From contig NZ_LN831790.1 of NCBI RefSeq assembly GCF_001013905.1, positions 5,718,001 to 5,782,000 of the forward strand: a stretch of DNA of 64,000 nucleotides, given 5' to 3'. Shown one piece after another: positions 1 to 7,063 of the stretch. Within the stretch, counting starts at the first letter, position 1. Every line of letters starts with the position of its first letter. The position numbers were made by a program, and so were the translations under genes. The notes beneath the pieces are model-generated. The model was not told the origin of the DNA and made no database searches. It saw only the letters and a list, made by a program, of their open reading frames with translations. Source of the stretch: Streptomyces leeuwenhoekii (GTDB taxonomy: Bacteria; Actinomycetota; Actinomycetes; Streptomycetales; Streptomycetaceae).

Positions 1-77
1 TCCCGGAGCGCGGGGCGACCGGGCGGGCGAACCGCGGGAGAGAGCGGCCCGCGCCACCCGAGCCGCCCGCGTGGGAG

Positions 78-110
78 CTACGACGCGGCGTCGTAGGTGA
101 TCCAGGTCAT
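78..110 (-). other. 10-codon ORF coupled to the S-component gene, ending in a perfect palindrome
   Basis: The stop codon of the upstream S-component gene (TGA, 109-107) overlaps an ATG at 110-108 in the ATGA arrangement used throughout this operon. The frame it opens stops after only ten codons (MTWITYDAAS). Its end lies in a perfect 9-bp palindrome with a one-base centre at 78-96 (ctacgacgc-g-gcgtcgtag). It may be a truncated next gene, a chance ORF or a small hairpin. I see no gene between 1 and 77. Confidence 0.25.
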
Positions 111-1003
111 GTGGGCCGGTTCACCGGCGCGGGGTCCTCGAAGGTGACCGGCGTCTCGAAGGCGGCCCGGCGGGTGGCCCGGCGCAGCGCCGCGAGGAGC
201 GTGGGGCCGAGGGTGAAGGTCAGGACCACCGTGACGACCGCGCGGCCCAGGTCCCAGCCGAGGGAAGTGGCCAGGTGGTAGGCGGCGAAGTGGGCCAGGT
301 TGGTCAGGACGGGGGCGTCCGCGCGGAAGCCGATGCCCGAGCCGAGGCTCATGAAGGGCCAGCCCTGGAGGTTCATCACGGCCCCGTAGGCGAAGGCGGC
401 GAGGCAGCCGTAGCCGGCCAGCATCAGCAGCTCCGCCCGGCCGCGCAGCCGGTCCGGGAACGGCAGCAGCCCGGCGCCCATCGTGAACCAGCCCATCGCG
501 AGCATCTGGAACGGCATCCAGGGCCCCACCCCGCCGGTCAGCAGCGCGGAGGCGAACATGGTGACCGAGCCGAGGACGAAGCCGAACCCCGGGCCGAGCA
601 CCCGGCCGCTGAGCACCATCAGGAAGAACATCGGCTCCAGCCCGGCGGTCCCCGCGCCGAGCGGACGCAGCGCCGCGCCCGTCGCCGCCAGGACGCCGAG
701 CATCGCCACCGCCTTCGGGCCGAGGCCGGACTCCGCGATGGTCGCCGCCACCACGGCCACCAGCAGCACCAGCAGCCCCGCGAACAGCCACGGCGCGTCC
801 TGGGCGTGCGCGCTGACCCGGGAGTCCGGCGGGGCGAGGAACGGCCAGCCGAAACCGGCCACGCCGACCGCGCCGACCAGGACCAGCGCGGCGACGGAGC
901 GGGGGCCCAGACGCACGGCCCTTGCCCGGCGCCGGCGCGCGGGGGCGGCAGGTGCGGCGGGCGCTTCGGAGCCGGCCGGGGCGGCCGGGGCGGGGCGGGT
1001 CAC
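107..1003 (-). CDS. ECF transporter S component (substrate-binding membrane subunit)
   Basis: A 298-residue hydrophobic protein with about six membrane segments after a Pro/Ala/Arg-rich N-terminal tail of about 30 residues. In ECF-type importers the S component binds the vitamin and docks on the EcfT/ATPase module. The GTG start at 1003 overlaps the stop of the ATPase gene (GTGA), so translation is probably coupled. It is the last recognisable gene of the operon behind the cobalamin riboswitch at 5.7-5.9 kb, so the substrate is inferred to be cobalamin or a corrinoid precursor (CbrT-like role). The family assignment rests on hydrophobicity and operon context; the substrate is not shown by residues I can identify. 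Confidence 0.82.
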   Translation of the reverse strand: MTRPAPAAPAGSEAPAAPAAPARRRRARAVRLGPRSVAALVLVGAVGVAGFGWPFLAPPDSRVSAHAQDAPWLFAGLLVLLVAVVAATIAESGLGPKAVAMLGVLAATGAALRPLGAGTAGLEPMFFLMVLSGRVLGPGFGFVLGSVTMFASALLTGGVGPWMPFQMLAMGWFTMGAGLLPFPDRLRGRAELLMLAGYGCLAAFAYGAVMNLQGWPFMSLGSGIGFRADAPVLTNLAHFAAYHLATSLGWDLGRAVVTVVLTFTLGPTLLAALRRATRRAAFETPVTFEDPAPVNRPT

Positions 1004-2691
1004 GACAGGGCCTCCCGCACCTGGGCCACCGTCAGCCACTTCCGCGGGGCGAGGATCTTGGCGACCTGCGGGGCGAAGGAGGGCGAGGCCACCGCCACCT
1101 CCGCGGTCGGCCCGTCGGCGATCACCTCGCCCTGCGCGAGCAGCACCACCCGGTGGGCCAGCTCGACGGCGAGTTCCACGTCGTGGGTGGCCAGCACGAT
1201 GGCGTGCCCCTCGGCGGCCAGGGCGCGCAGGATCTCGGTCAGGCGCGCCTTCGCCGCGTAGTCCAGGCCGCGCGTCGGCTCGTCCAGCAGGAGCAGCGGC
1301 GGGCGGGCCGTCAGCACCACGGCGAGGGCGAGGGTGAGGCGCTGGCCCTCGGACAGGTCGCGCGGGTGGGTGTCGTCGGCGATGCCGGGCAGCAGCCCGG
1401 ACAGCAGGGCGCGGCAGGTGCCGGGGTCGGCCCCGGCGTCCCGGTCGGCGGCCCGGCACTCGGCGGCGACCGTGTCGGCGTACAGCAGGTCCCGGGGTTC
1501 CTGCGGGACCAGGCCGACGCGGCGCACCAGCTCGCGGGGCGGCGTCCGGTGCGGTACGGCGCCGGCGGCGCGGACGGCCCCGGCGGACGGCTCCAGCAGC
1601 CCGGCGAGCGCCGCCAGCAGGGTGGACTTCCCGGCGCCGTTGCGGCCCATGAGGGCGACGGTCTCGCCGGGGGAGACGACGAGGTCGACGCCGTGCAGGG
1701 TCTCGGTCCGGCCCCGGCGCACGGCCAGGCCCCGGACCTCGGCGGCGGGCCCCGAGCGGGGGACCGGGTCCGGTTCCCGGCGGGGCGGCCTGCGGCGCGG
1801 CCACCGGCGGGCGGCCGGGGCCGGCCGGGCGGCGGGCGCGGCGGTCACCGGCGGGGTGCCCGGGGGCGGGGTCCGCCCGGCGAGCCGTTCCCGCAGCGGT
1901 GCCGCCCGGCGCCGGGCGTCCCGGACCGTCAGCGGCAGCGGTGACCAGCCCGCCAGCCGGCCCAGGTCCACCACCGGCGGGCACACCGGCGAGACGGCCA
2001 TCACCTCGGCCGGGGTGCCGACGACCGGGGCGGCTCCCGGCTCCGGCAGGAGGACGACCCGGTCGGCGTACTGGATCACGCGCTCCAGACGGTGTTCGGC
2101 CAGGAAGACGGTGGTGCCGAGGTCGTGGACCAGGCGCTGGAGGACCGCGAGGACCTCCTCCGCGGCGGCCGGGTCGAGGGCGGAGGTGGGCTCGTCCAGC
2201 ACCAGCACGGCGGGGTGCGGGGTGAGGACCGAGCCGATCGCCACCCGCTGCCGCTGCCCGCCGGAGAGCGTGGCGATCGGGCGGTCGCGCAGCTCCGCCA
2301 GGCCGAGCAGGTCGAGGGTCTCCTCCACCCGGCGGCGCATCGCCTGCGGGGGCAGGCCCAGCGACTCCATCCCGTAGGCGAGCTCCTCCTCCACGGTGTC
2401 GGTCACGAAGTGGGCCAGCGGGTCCTGGCCCACCGTGCCGACGACGTCGGCCAGATCGCGCGGCTTGTGGGTGCGGGTGTCGCGGCCGGCGACGGTGACC
2501 CGGCCGTGCAGCGTGCCGCCGGTGAAGTGCGGCACCAGGCCGCTGACCGCGCCGAGCACGGTCGACTTGCCGACGCCGGAGGGCCCGGCGAGGAGGACGA
2601 ACTCGCCCTCGGGGACGGTGAAGTCCACGTCCCGCACGGTCGGTCCGCCCGCCCCGTCGTAGGTCACACGGACGTCCTCGAAGCGGATCAC
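1000..2691 (-). CDS. ECF transporter ATPase, two fused nucleotide-binding domains
   Basis: A 563-residue ABC ATPase carrying two complete nucleotide-binding domains in one chain, replacing the usual EcfA/EcfA' pair. Domain 1 has Walker A GPSGVGKST (about residues 36-44), signature LSGGQRQRVAIG and Walker B VLVLDEPTSALD. Domain 2 has Walker A GRNGAGKST (about 345), a variant signature LSEGQRLTLALA and Walker B LLLDEPTRGLD. A Pro/Arg-rich linker of about 50 residues joins them. The GTG start at 2691 overlaps the EcfT stop (GTGA). It powers the S/T complex encoded on both sides. The GGQ-to-EGQ change in the second signature is the one oddity. Confidence 0.92.
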   Translation of the reverse strand: MIRFEDVRVTYDGAGGPTVRDVDFTVPEGEFVLLAGPSGVGKSTVLGAVSGLVPHFTGGTLHGRVTVAGRDTRTHKPRDLADVVGTVGQDPLAHFVTDTVEEELAYGMESLGLPPQAMRRRVEETLDLLGLAELRDRPIATLSGGQRQRVAIGSVLTPHPAVLVLDEPTSALDPAAAEEVLAVLQRLVHDLGTTVFLAEHRLERVIQYADRVVLLPEPGAAPVVGTPAEVMAVSPVCPPVVDLGRLAGWSPLPLTVRDARRRAAPLRERLAGRTPPPGTPPVTAAPAARPAPAARRWPRRRPPRREPDPVPRSGPAAEVRGLAVRRGRTETLHGVDLVVSPGETVALMGRNGAGKSTLLAALAGLLEPSAGAVRAAGAVPHRTPPRELVRRVGLVPQEPRDLLYADTVAAECRAADRDAGADPGTCRALLSGLLPGIADDTHPRDLSEGQRLTLALAVVLTARPPLLLLDEPTRGLDYAAKARLTEILRALAAEGHAIVLATHDVELAVELAHRVVLLAQGEVIADGPTAEVAVASPSFAPQVAKILAPRKWLTVAQVREALS

Positions 2692-3776
2692 GACGCCTCC
2701 TCGGAAGATGCGGGCCGGTCGGGGGCGGGGGTGACGAAGGCGGGCAGCAGCCCGAGGAGTACGGCCGCCGCCGGCCACAGGGGCAGGCCCGGCGCGGAGA
2801 AGGGGACCACGCTCGGGTTCAGCGCGGCCGGATCGCGGGCACCGGCGAGGGCCAGCAGGGCCGCGGCGGCGGCACCGGAGACGGCGACCAGCACGGAGCG
2901 GGCGGTCCAGCGGTCGGGACGGTAGCGGGTGCGCAGGGAGCGGCGGCCCCCGAGCCGCAGGCCCGCCAGGGCGGCGGCGAGCCCGGCGAGCAGCACGGGC
3001 ATCCCGTAGGTGCCGCCTTCGGCGGTCAGCGTCCCGTACGTTCCCGCGCAGACGCCGAGCAGCCCGCCCAGGGTGAGGGCGGCGGTGGTGCGGCGGACGG
3101 CGGCGGGGACCAGCGCGGTACGGCCGTACCCGCGGGCGTCCATCGCGGCGGCCAGCGCGACGGAGCGCTCCAGCGCGCCCTCGAGGACCGGCAGCCCCAC
3201 CTGGAGCAGGCCCCGCACCCCCTTGTCGGGGCGGCCCCGCAGCCGCCGCGCGGCGCGCAGACGGCGCACGTCGGCGATGAGGTGCGGGGCGAAGGTGAGG
3301 GCGACGACGACGGCGACACCGGTCTCGTAGAGGGCGCCGGGCACGGCCTTGAGGAGGCGGGAGGGGTTGGCGAGGGCGTTGGCGGCACCGACGCAGATGA
3401 GCAGGGCGGCCAGCTTCATGGCCTGGTACAGCCCGTAGGCGAGGCCCTCCGCGGTGACCGCGCCGCCCAGACGGATGCCCTGCGCCCAGTCCGGCAGCGG
3501 GACCTCGGGCAGGGTGAGGAGCACGCGCGTGCCGGGGACGCCGGAGCCGAAGACGACGGTGAAGACCAGACGGACGGCGATGACGGCCAGGGCGAGCTTG
3601 ACGAAGGCGTCGTAGGAGCGCGACCAGGGGGCGTGCGGGCGGCGGGCCGTCACGACGTACGCGGAGACCGCGACGAGCAGCGCGAGGAGGAGGGGGTTGG
3701 TGGTGCGGGTGGCGGCGACCCCGAGGCCGAGCGCCCACAGCCACCAGGCCCCCGGGTGCACGGCGCCGTCACGCAT
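2688..3776 (-). CDS. ECF transporter T component (CbiQ/EcfT family)
   Basis: A 362-residue membrane protein with several hydrophobic helices and, in the cytosolic loop, the EcfT coupling motif AMDARGYGRT that contacts the ATPases (the family Ala-Arg-Gly motif). An Arg-rich stretch just before it (RRLRAARRLRGRP) is the other usual coupling region. The ATG at 3776 overlaps the previous gene by 8 bp and its stop overlaps the ATPase start, so the order T-ATPase-S is one translationally coupled block. The C-terminal extra membrane segments make it longer than a minimal CbiQ of about 230-270 residues. Confidence 0.88.
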   Translation of the reverse strand: MRDGAVHPGAWWLWALGLGVAATRTTNPLLLALLVAVSAYVVTARRPHAPWSRSYDAFVKLALAVIAVRLVFTVVFGSGVPGTRVLLTLPEVPLPDWAQGIRLGGAVTAEGLAYGLYQAMKLAALLICVGAANALANPSRLLKAVPGALYETGVAVVVALTFAPHLIADVRRLRAARRLRGRPDKGVRGLLQVGLPVLEGALERSVALAAAMDARGYGRTALVPAAVRRTTAALTLGGLLGVCAGTYGTLTAEGGTYGMPVLLAGLAAALAGLRLGGRRSLRTRYRPDRWTARSVLVAVSGAAAAALLALAGARDPAALNPSVVPFSAPGLPLWPAAAVLLGLLPAFVTPAPDRPASSEEAS

Positions 3777-4422
3777 TCCCGCGCCGCCGCGCCTGCCACA
3801 CCGCCGCCCCACCCAGCAGCACCACCAGCCCGAGGCCGGCGAGGAGTCCGGCCGACGGCCCGCCCTCGTCCCCGGCCGTCTCCTCGGCGGGGGCCCCGGT
3901 GGCGGCGGGTGTCTTCTTCCCGCCGTCCGCCACCTGCTCGCCGCACCCCGTCTCCGGGTAGCCGGCGATGGCGCACAGCAGGGCGTTCGAGTCGTAGCGC
4001 AGCGGCCCGGCGACGGCCGCCAGGGCGTCCGCCGTCGTCGCGTCCGGCGAGACACGGGCGCAGGCGGTACGCGGGCCGGGCGGGGTCTCACCCGAGGGGG
4101 CGTCGGCCGCCGTGCCGAAGTCGAGGACGAGCGCCACCCGCTTGCTGCCCTCGCGGGCGGGCGTCGCGCCGCAGATCGACGCGAAGCCGGCGGTGCCGCG
4201 CGGCCGGGCCGCGTCCCCGGAGTCCTCGCTCACCGCGAAGCGGAAGCCCTGGACGTCGCCGTCGTCGGGGCGGGCCGTGGAGGGGCCCTGGGTGGCGTAT
4301 GTCCAGTGGCCGCCGTCGCGCTCCCAGAAGGACCAGTAGCGGTAGCCGGCGGCCTGGGCCGGGCCGGCGCCCGCGATCAGCAGGAGCGCGGCCAGGCCCA
4401 GCAGGGCGGCGCGGCGGATCAC
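3769..4422 (-). CDS. SCO2322-family secreted, membrane-anchored protein
   Basis: 217 residues: an N-terminal signal peptide (hydrophobic stretch then AQAAG), an extracellular part rich in Tyr/Trp at its start (YRYWSFWERDGG), four cysteines, an Ala/Gly/Glu spacer and a C-terminal membrane helix followed by RRRGNA. The GTG at 4422 overlaps the toroid gene's stop (GTGA). It matches what I recall as the 'SCO2322 family', which sits next to ECF transporters. Its position between the toroid protein and the transporter suggests a role in extracellular capture or handover of the substrate; this is inference. Confidence 0.72.
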   Translation of the reverse strand: MIRRAALLGLAALLLIAGAGPAQAAGYRYWSFWERDGGHWTYATQGPSTARPDDGDVQGFRFAVSEDSGDAARPRGTAGFASICGATPAREGSKRVALVLDFGTAADAPSGETPPGPRTACARVSPDATTADALAAVAGPLRYDSNALLCAIAGYPETGCGEQVADGGKKTPAATGAPAEETAGDEGGPSAGLLAGLGLVVLLGGAAVWQARRRGNA

Positions 4423-5663
4423 GGCTGCCGCTTCCGGTTGCGGCCGCTGATCAGGAAGCCGATGCCGACACCGGCGACCAGGCAGGCGCCGACGAACCAC
4501 CAGACGCCGAGGCCGCCGTTTACGTCCTTCTCCTTCTTCTCGTCCTTGTCCTCGTCGCTCGCGGTCGTGGCGGTGGTCGTCACGCTCGCCGTCGGCGCGC
4601 CGGGGCCGGTCGCCTGCAACCGGGTGATCAGGTCGGTGCCGCCGAAGTCCCGGGGGTCGGCCCCCGCGGCGTGCGCGGCGAGGACGAGCTGGGCGTAGGC
4701 GGCCGGGCCGGTCTGCTTCGCCCAGGCCGCGGCGTTCTTCTCCAGCCAGCGCAGCGGCTTCGCGGCCCGCTCGGCGCCGCCCTGCGCGGCGAGCGCCACG
4801 ACGGCGTCGGCGGTGTTGCCGTAGTCGGGCTGGTCGGCGGCGCCGGGCAGCGTGGAGGTGAGGTGGCCGGTCTTGGCGACGGCCTGGGCCAGGTAGGCGG
4901 CGCCGTGGGCCGCGGCCTGCTGCCGGGTGGGCTCGCCGGAACCGGCGCAGTCGGCGTCCGCGGCCTCGCCGGGCCCGGTGGCCAGGCCCTTGCCGAGCGC
5001 GCCGAGCACACCGGCGGCGGTGGCGTCGGCGTTGGCGGACAGCCCGCCCTTCTCGTCCGGCTGGAAGGCGAAGGCGCCCTTGCCGTCCCCGTCGCAGGGG
5101 AGGGCGAAGGAGAGCAGGGCGTCGTAAGGGGTCTTGCCGCCCCGGGCGACCTGCTCCGGCTTCTCACCGGCGGCGGCGAGGGCGCCGATGACGACGGAGG
5201 TGGAGTTGGTGTCGCTGGGGCCGCCCGGCGAGTAGCCCCAGCCGCCGTCCTCGTTCTGCACGGACTTCAGCCAGGCGACGGCCTTGCCGGTGGCGGCGTC
5301 GTGCCCGCCGAGGGCGGCGAGCGCCTGGACGGCGGCGGCCGTGCTGTTGGTGTCGACCATGGTCTTGGCGTCGCACGGCCTCGCGGGGTCGGCGCGGAAG
5401 GCCGCGAAGGCGCCGTCGGCGCACTGCTGCCCGGTCAGCCAGTCGACGGCCCGCGCCGGGGGCTCGACGCCGGCCGTGTCCTGCGCGAGCAGGGCGAGGG
5501 ACTGGCGCCAGACGCCGTCGTACGTCGGGTCGGCGGTGCCGTACAGCCCGACCGGGCTCGACGCGGACGGGGACGGCGACGGACCGGCGGCGACCGCGGG
5601 CGCTGCGGCGCCGAGCACGGCTATGGCGGCCAGGGTCGCGGCGCTGCGGCGGCGGACGTTCAT
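4419..5663 (-). CDS. Secreted alpha/alpha-toroid protein (prenyltransferase/squalene-oxidase repeat), surface-anchored
   Basis: 414 residues. The ATG at 5663 is chosen because a clean signal peptide follows it and a GGGAGAGG ribosome site precedes it; an in-frame ATG at 5708 lies inside the riboswitch region. Repeats of the toroid type recur: DTNSTAAAVQALAALGG, DTNSTSVVIGALAAAGE, NADATAAGVLGALG, GNTADAVVALAAQGG. Near the C terminus come a charged Asp/Glu/Lys run, a membrane helix and an RNRKRQP tail, so it should stay on the outer face of the membrane. The same fold forms the alpha domain of intrinsic factor and transcobalamin. As first gene behind a B12 riboswitch, a cobalamin-binding role is a reasonable inference; prenyl chemistry is unlikely. 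Confidence 0.82.
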   Translation of the reverse strand: MNVRRRSAATLAAIAVLGAAAPAVAAGPSPSPSASSPVGLYGTADPTYDGVWRQSLALLAQDTAGVEPPARAVDWLTGQQCADGAFAAFRADPARPCDAKTMVDTNSTAAAVQALAALGGHDAATGKAVAWLKSVQNEDGGWGYSPGGPSDTNSTSVVIGALAAAGEKPEQVARGGKTPYDALLSFALPCDGDGKGAFAFQPDEKGGLSANADATAAGVLGALGKGLATGPGEAADADCAGSGEPTRQQAAAHGAAYLAQAVAKTGHLTSTLPGAADQPDYGNTADAVVALAAQGGAERAAKPLRWLEKNAAAWAKQTGPAAYAQLVLAAHAAGADPRDFGGTDLITRLQATGPGAPTASVTTTATTASDEDKDEKKEKDVNGGLGVWWFVGACLVAGVGIGFLISGRNRKRQP

Positions 5664-5709
5664 GATCGGCGGTGCCTCTCCCTGTGCGGGCCGGGCAGCA
5701 CGGGGCACC

Positions 5710-5895
5710 CCCGGGCGGCTCGGCTCCGTATACCTCGACGGTGCCCGTGCACCGGCGGGTGCCGGGCACGTGAGCCGGTCACGGTCCCGCCCGGGGCGAT
5801 CCGGCTCACCGCCCGGGGCGGCTCACGGCTGCGGGTCAGCGCCGGAATTGCACCGGCTTCCCCCCGTACGGGTGTGATGACGACCTGGCCACTTT
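5710..5895 (-). promoter_or_regulatory. Cobalamin (B12) riboswitch
   Basis: Read on the minus strand, the conserved core is unmistakable at 5865-5825: GGGAA, then GCCGGTGCAATTCCGGC, then GCTGACCCGCAGCCGT. Further 3' come GC-rich helices and a GAGGTATACGGAG element near 5735-5725 that probably forms the closing part. The 5' limb starts near 5895 (CCAGGTCGTCATCACACCCG). The element ends about 50 nt before the toroid gene start, so it can hide that gene's ribosome site. It should switch the whole ECF operon off when B12 is plentiful. The outer limits are approximate. Confidence 0.93.
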
Positions 5896-6024
5896 ACCCG
5901 GCCGGGCGGGGGCGCCCGGGGCCGCCCGGGAGACCGGTGCGGGGCCGTGGCGGAGCCCCCGCGCCGCCGGGCGCTTTTCCCGAATTCATCCCTTTTTGGG
6001 GGTTCCATTGGGAGCGGAAAGGAT

Positions 6025-6030
6025 TATGCT
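6025..6030 (+). promoter_or_regulatory. Possible -10 box of the TPP riboswitch leader
   Basis: TATGCT lies about 75 nt upstream of the TPP aptamer on the same strand, in a locally AT-richer stretch. No good -35 hexamer is seen at 16-18 bp, so this is weak. Confidence 0.25.
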
Positions 6031-6099
6031 GGTATCAGCCTACGAGGCGAGTGAGGGAGTCCAACCGGAGTAGCCGACTTCGGCGAGAAGCCTCGGCTT

Positions 6100-6203
6100 C
6101 CGCTGGTGCCGACGTCGACGGTCGGGCTGAGAGGCCGGAAGGTCGGGAGACCGGACGGCGACCCCCAGTCACCTGATCCGGGCAATACCGGCGAAGGGAA
6201 CCC
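6100..6203 (+). promoter_or_regulatory. TPP riboswitch (THI box), no thiamine gene downstream
   Basis: The plus strand carries the THI-box signatures in order: GGTGCC (6105-6110), GGCTGAGAGG (6124-6133), ACCTGATCCGGG (6171-6182) and CAATACCGGCGAAGGGA (6183-6199). GCCGAC/GTCGGGC can pair as P3. In all known cases this aptamer controls thiamine synthesis or uptake genes downstream. Here the next plus-strand gene starts 860 nt later and is a glycosyltransferase, and the intervening DNA holds an antisense pseudogene. It therefore looks stranded by loss of its gene. Confidence 0.88.
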
Positions 6204-6264
6204 GTCTCGTAGGCCCTTTCGTGCGCGCGGCCGCGCCCCCGGGGCGCACCTCGGTCCCGCGCCG

Positions 6265-6910
6265 TCGGACCCATCGGGTCGAGCGGCCGGCACGCCGTCT
6301 CGATGTCCGCCCCGACCTGGGCGGCCGAAGCCCGGCCGGACAGCCGGGCGATCCGCGCCGAGTGCAAGGGGTGCTCGACGACCCGGACGGCGCGGAGCCG
6401 CTCGGGAGTGGGATCGGCCAGGCCCGTCGCGTCCAGGATGATCGCCGTGGCCCGGCGGGAGACCCGCTCGACCTCCGGGCGCACGCTTCGGTCCGCGAAC
6501 GTCACCGATCTGACCATCGCCTCGGCCGGCAGCGGCTCGCGCCGCAGCGCGCGGAGGGCCGCAGCAGGGTCCGCGCCGCGCGCTCCCCGGCGGTGCGCCC
6601 CTCCGGCGGCCGTTCGCGAGCGTGGCGTGCGGACGCTCCGGTCCTGCATCGTCGCGACCAGCGGGTGGACCTTGGAGGAAGCAGCGGTACAGCGTGCCGA
6701 GCGCCACCTGCGCCACCTGCGCCTCCTGCGCGACCTCGCGCATCTGTACCGCGTCGAAGCCGCCCCGGGCGGCCGGCCGGGCGCTCGTGCGCAGGATGCG
6801 GCGGCGCCGCGCCTCCTGCCGCTGGGTGAGGGCGGGAGCGGCGGCTCGCGCCCCGGCGCCCGCCCCTCGTCCGCCCTGGTCACCCCGGTCACGTCGGCCA
6901 CCCCCTCCGC
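6265..6910 (-). pseudogene. Frameshifted TetR-family (KstR-like) regulator pseudogene
   Basis: On the minus strand one frame encodes LTQRQEARRRRIL and the HTH end VALGTLYR; the reading then moves to another frame for SKVHPLVATMQDR and later FADRSV, TAIILDATGL and RLRAVRVVEHPLHSARI. Together these are one TetR regulator of the KstR-like type common in Streptomyces. A 2-nt deletion near 6676 separates TLYR-F from SKVH, at least two further shifts occur near 6590-6650 (HATLANG lies in the first frame), and a 9-bp tandem duplication adds an extra AQV near 6705. No intact frame spans it. In relatives this regulator lies beside the same glycosyltransferase, so its loss may derepress that operon. 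Confidence 0.85.
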
Positions 6911-6998
6911 CCCGGCCGCCGTGGCGCGAATCACCTGATCCACGGGGCACAGCGCCCTTACCTGCCGGTAGATTCGGAGCCTCTGACGATCAAGTCCC

Positions 6999-7008
6999 GA
7001 ACTTGTTC
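6999..7008. promoter_or_regulatory. KstR-like operator half-palindrome (GAAC-tt-GTTC)
   Basis: GAACTTGTTC with flanks CCC and CAG fits the known KstR-type consensus TNNAACNNGTTNNA with one mismatch. It lies between the TetR pseudogene and the glycosyltransferase start, where the regulator would be expected to bind both promoters. A TAGATT hexamer at 6969-6974 could be a -10 box for the rightward operon. Confidence 0.45.
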
Positions 7009-7063
7009 CAGATCAGCGTCCCGGCGTAATCTCGCGGGACAGTGCAGCCAGAAGGGGGCCGGA

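Noticed and set aside
5823..6008. 61-codon minus-strand frame over the riboswitch
   Set aside because: It covers the cobalamin aptamer core, which explains the sequence conservation.
6024..6950. Intact 308-residue or 302-residue TetR on the minus strand
   Set aside because: Each frame contains only part of the conserved sequence; the parts join only across frameshifts, so it is a pseudogene.
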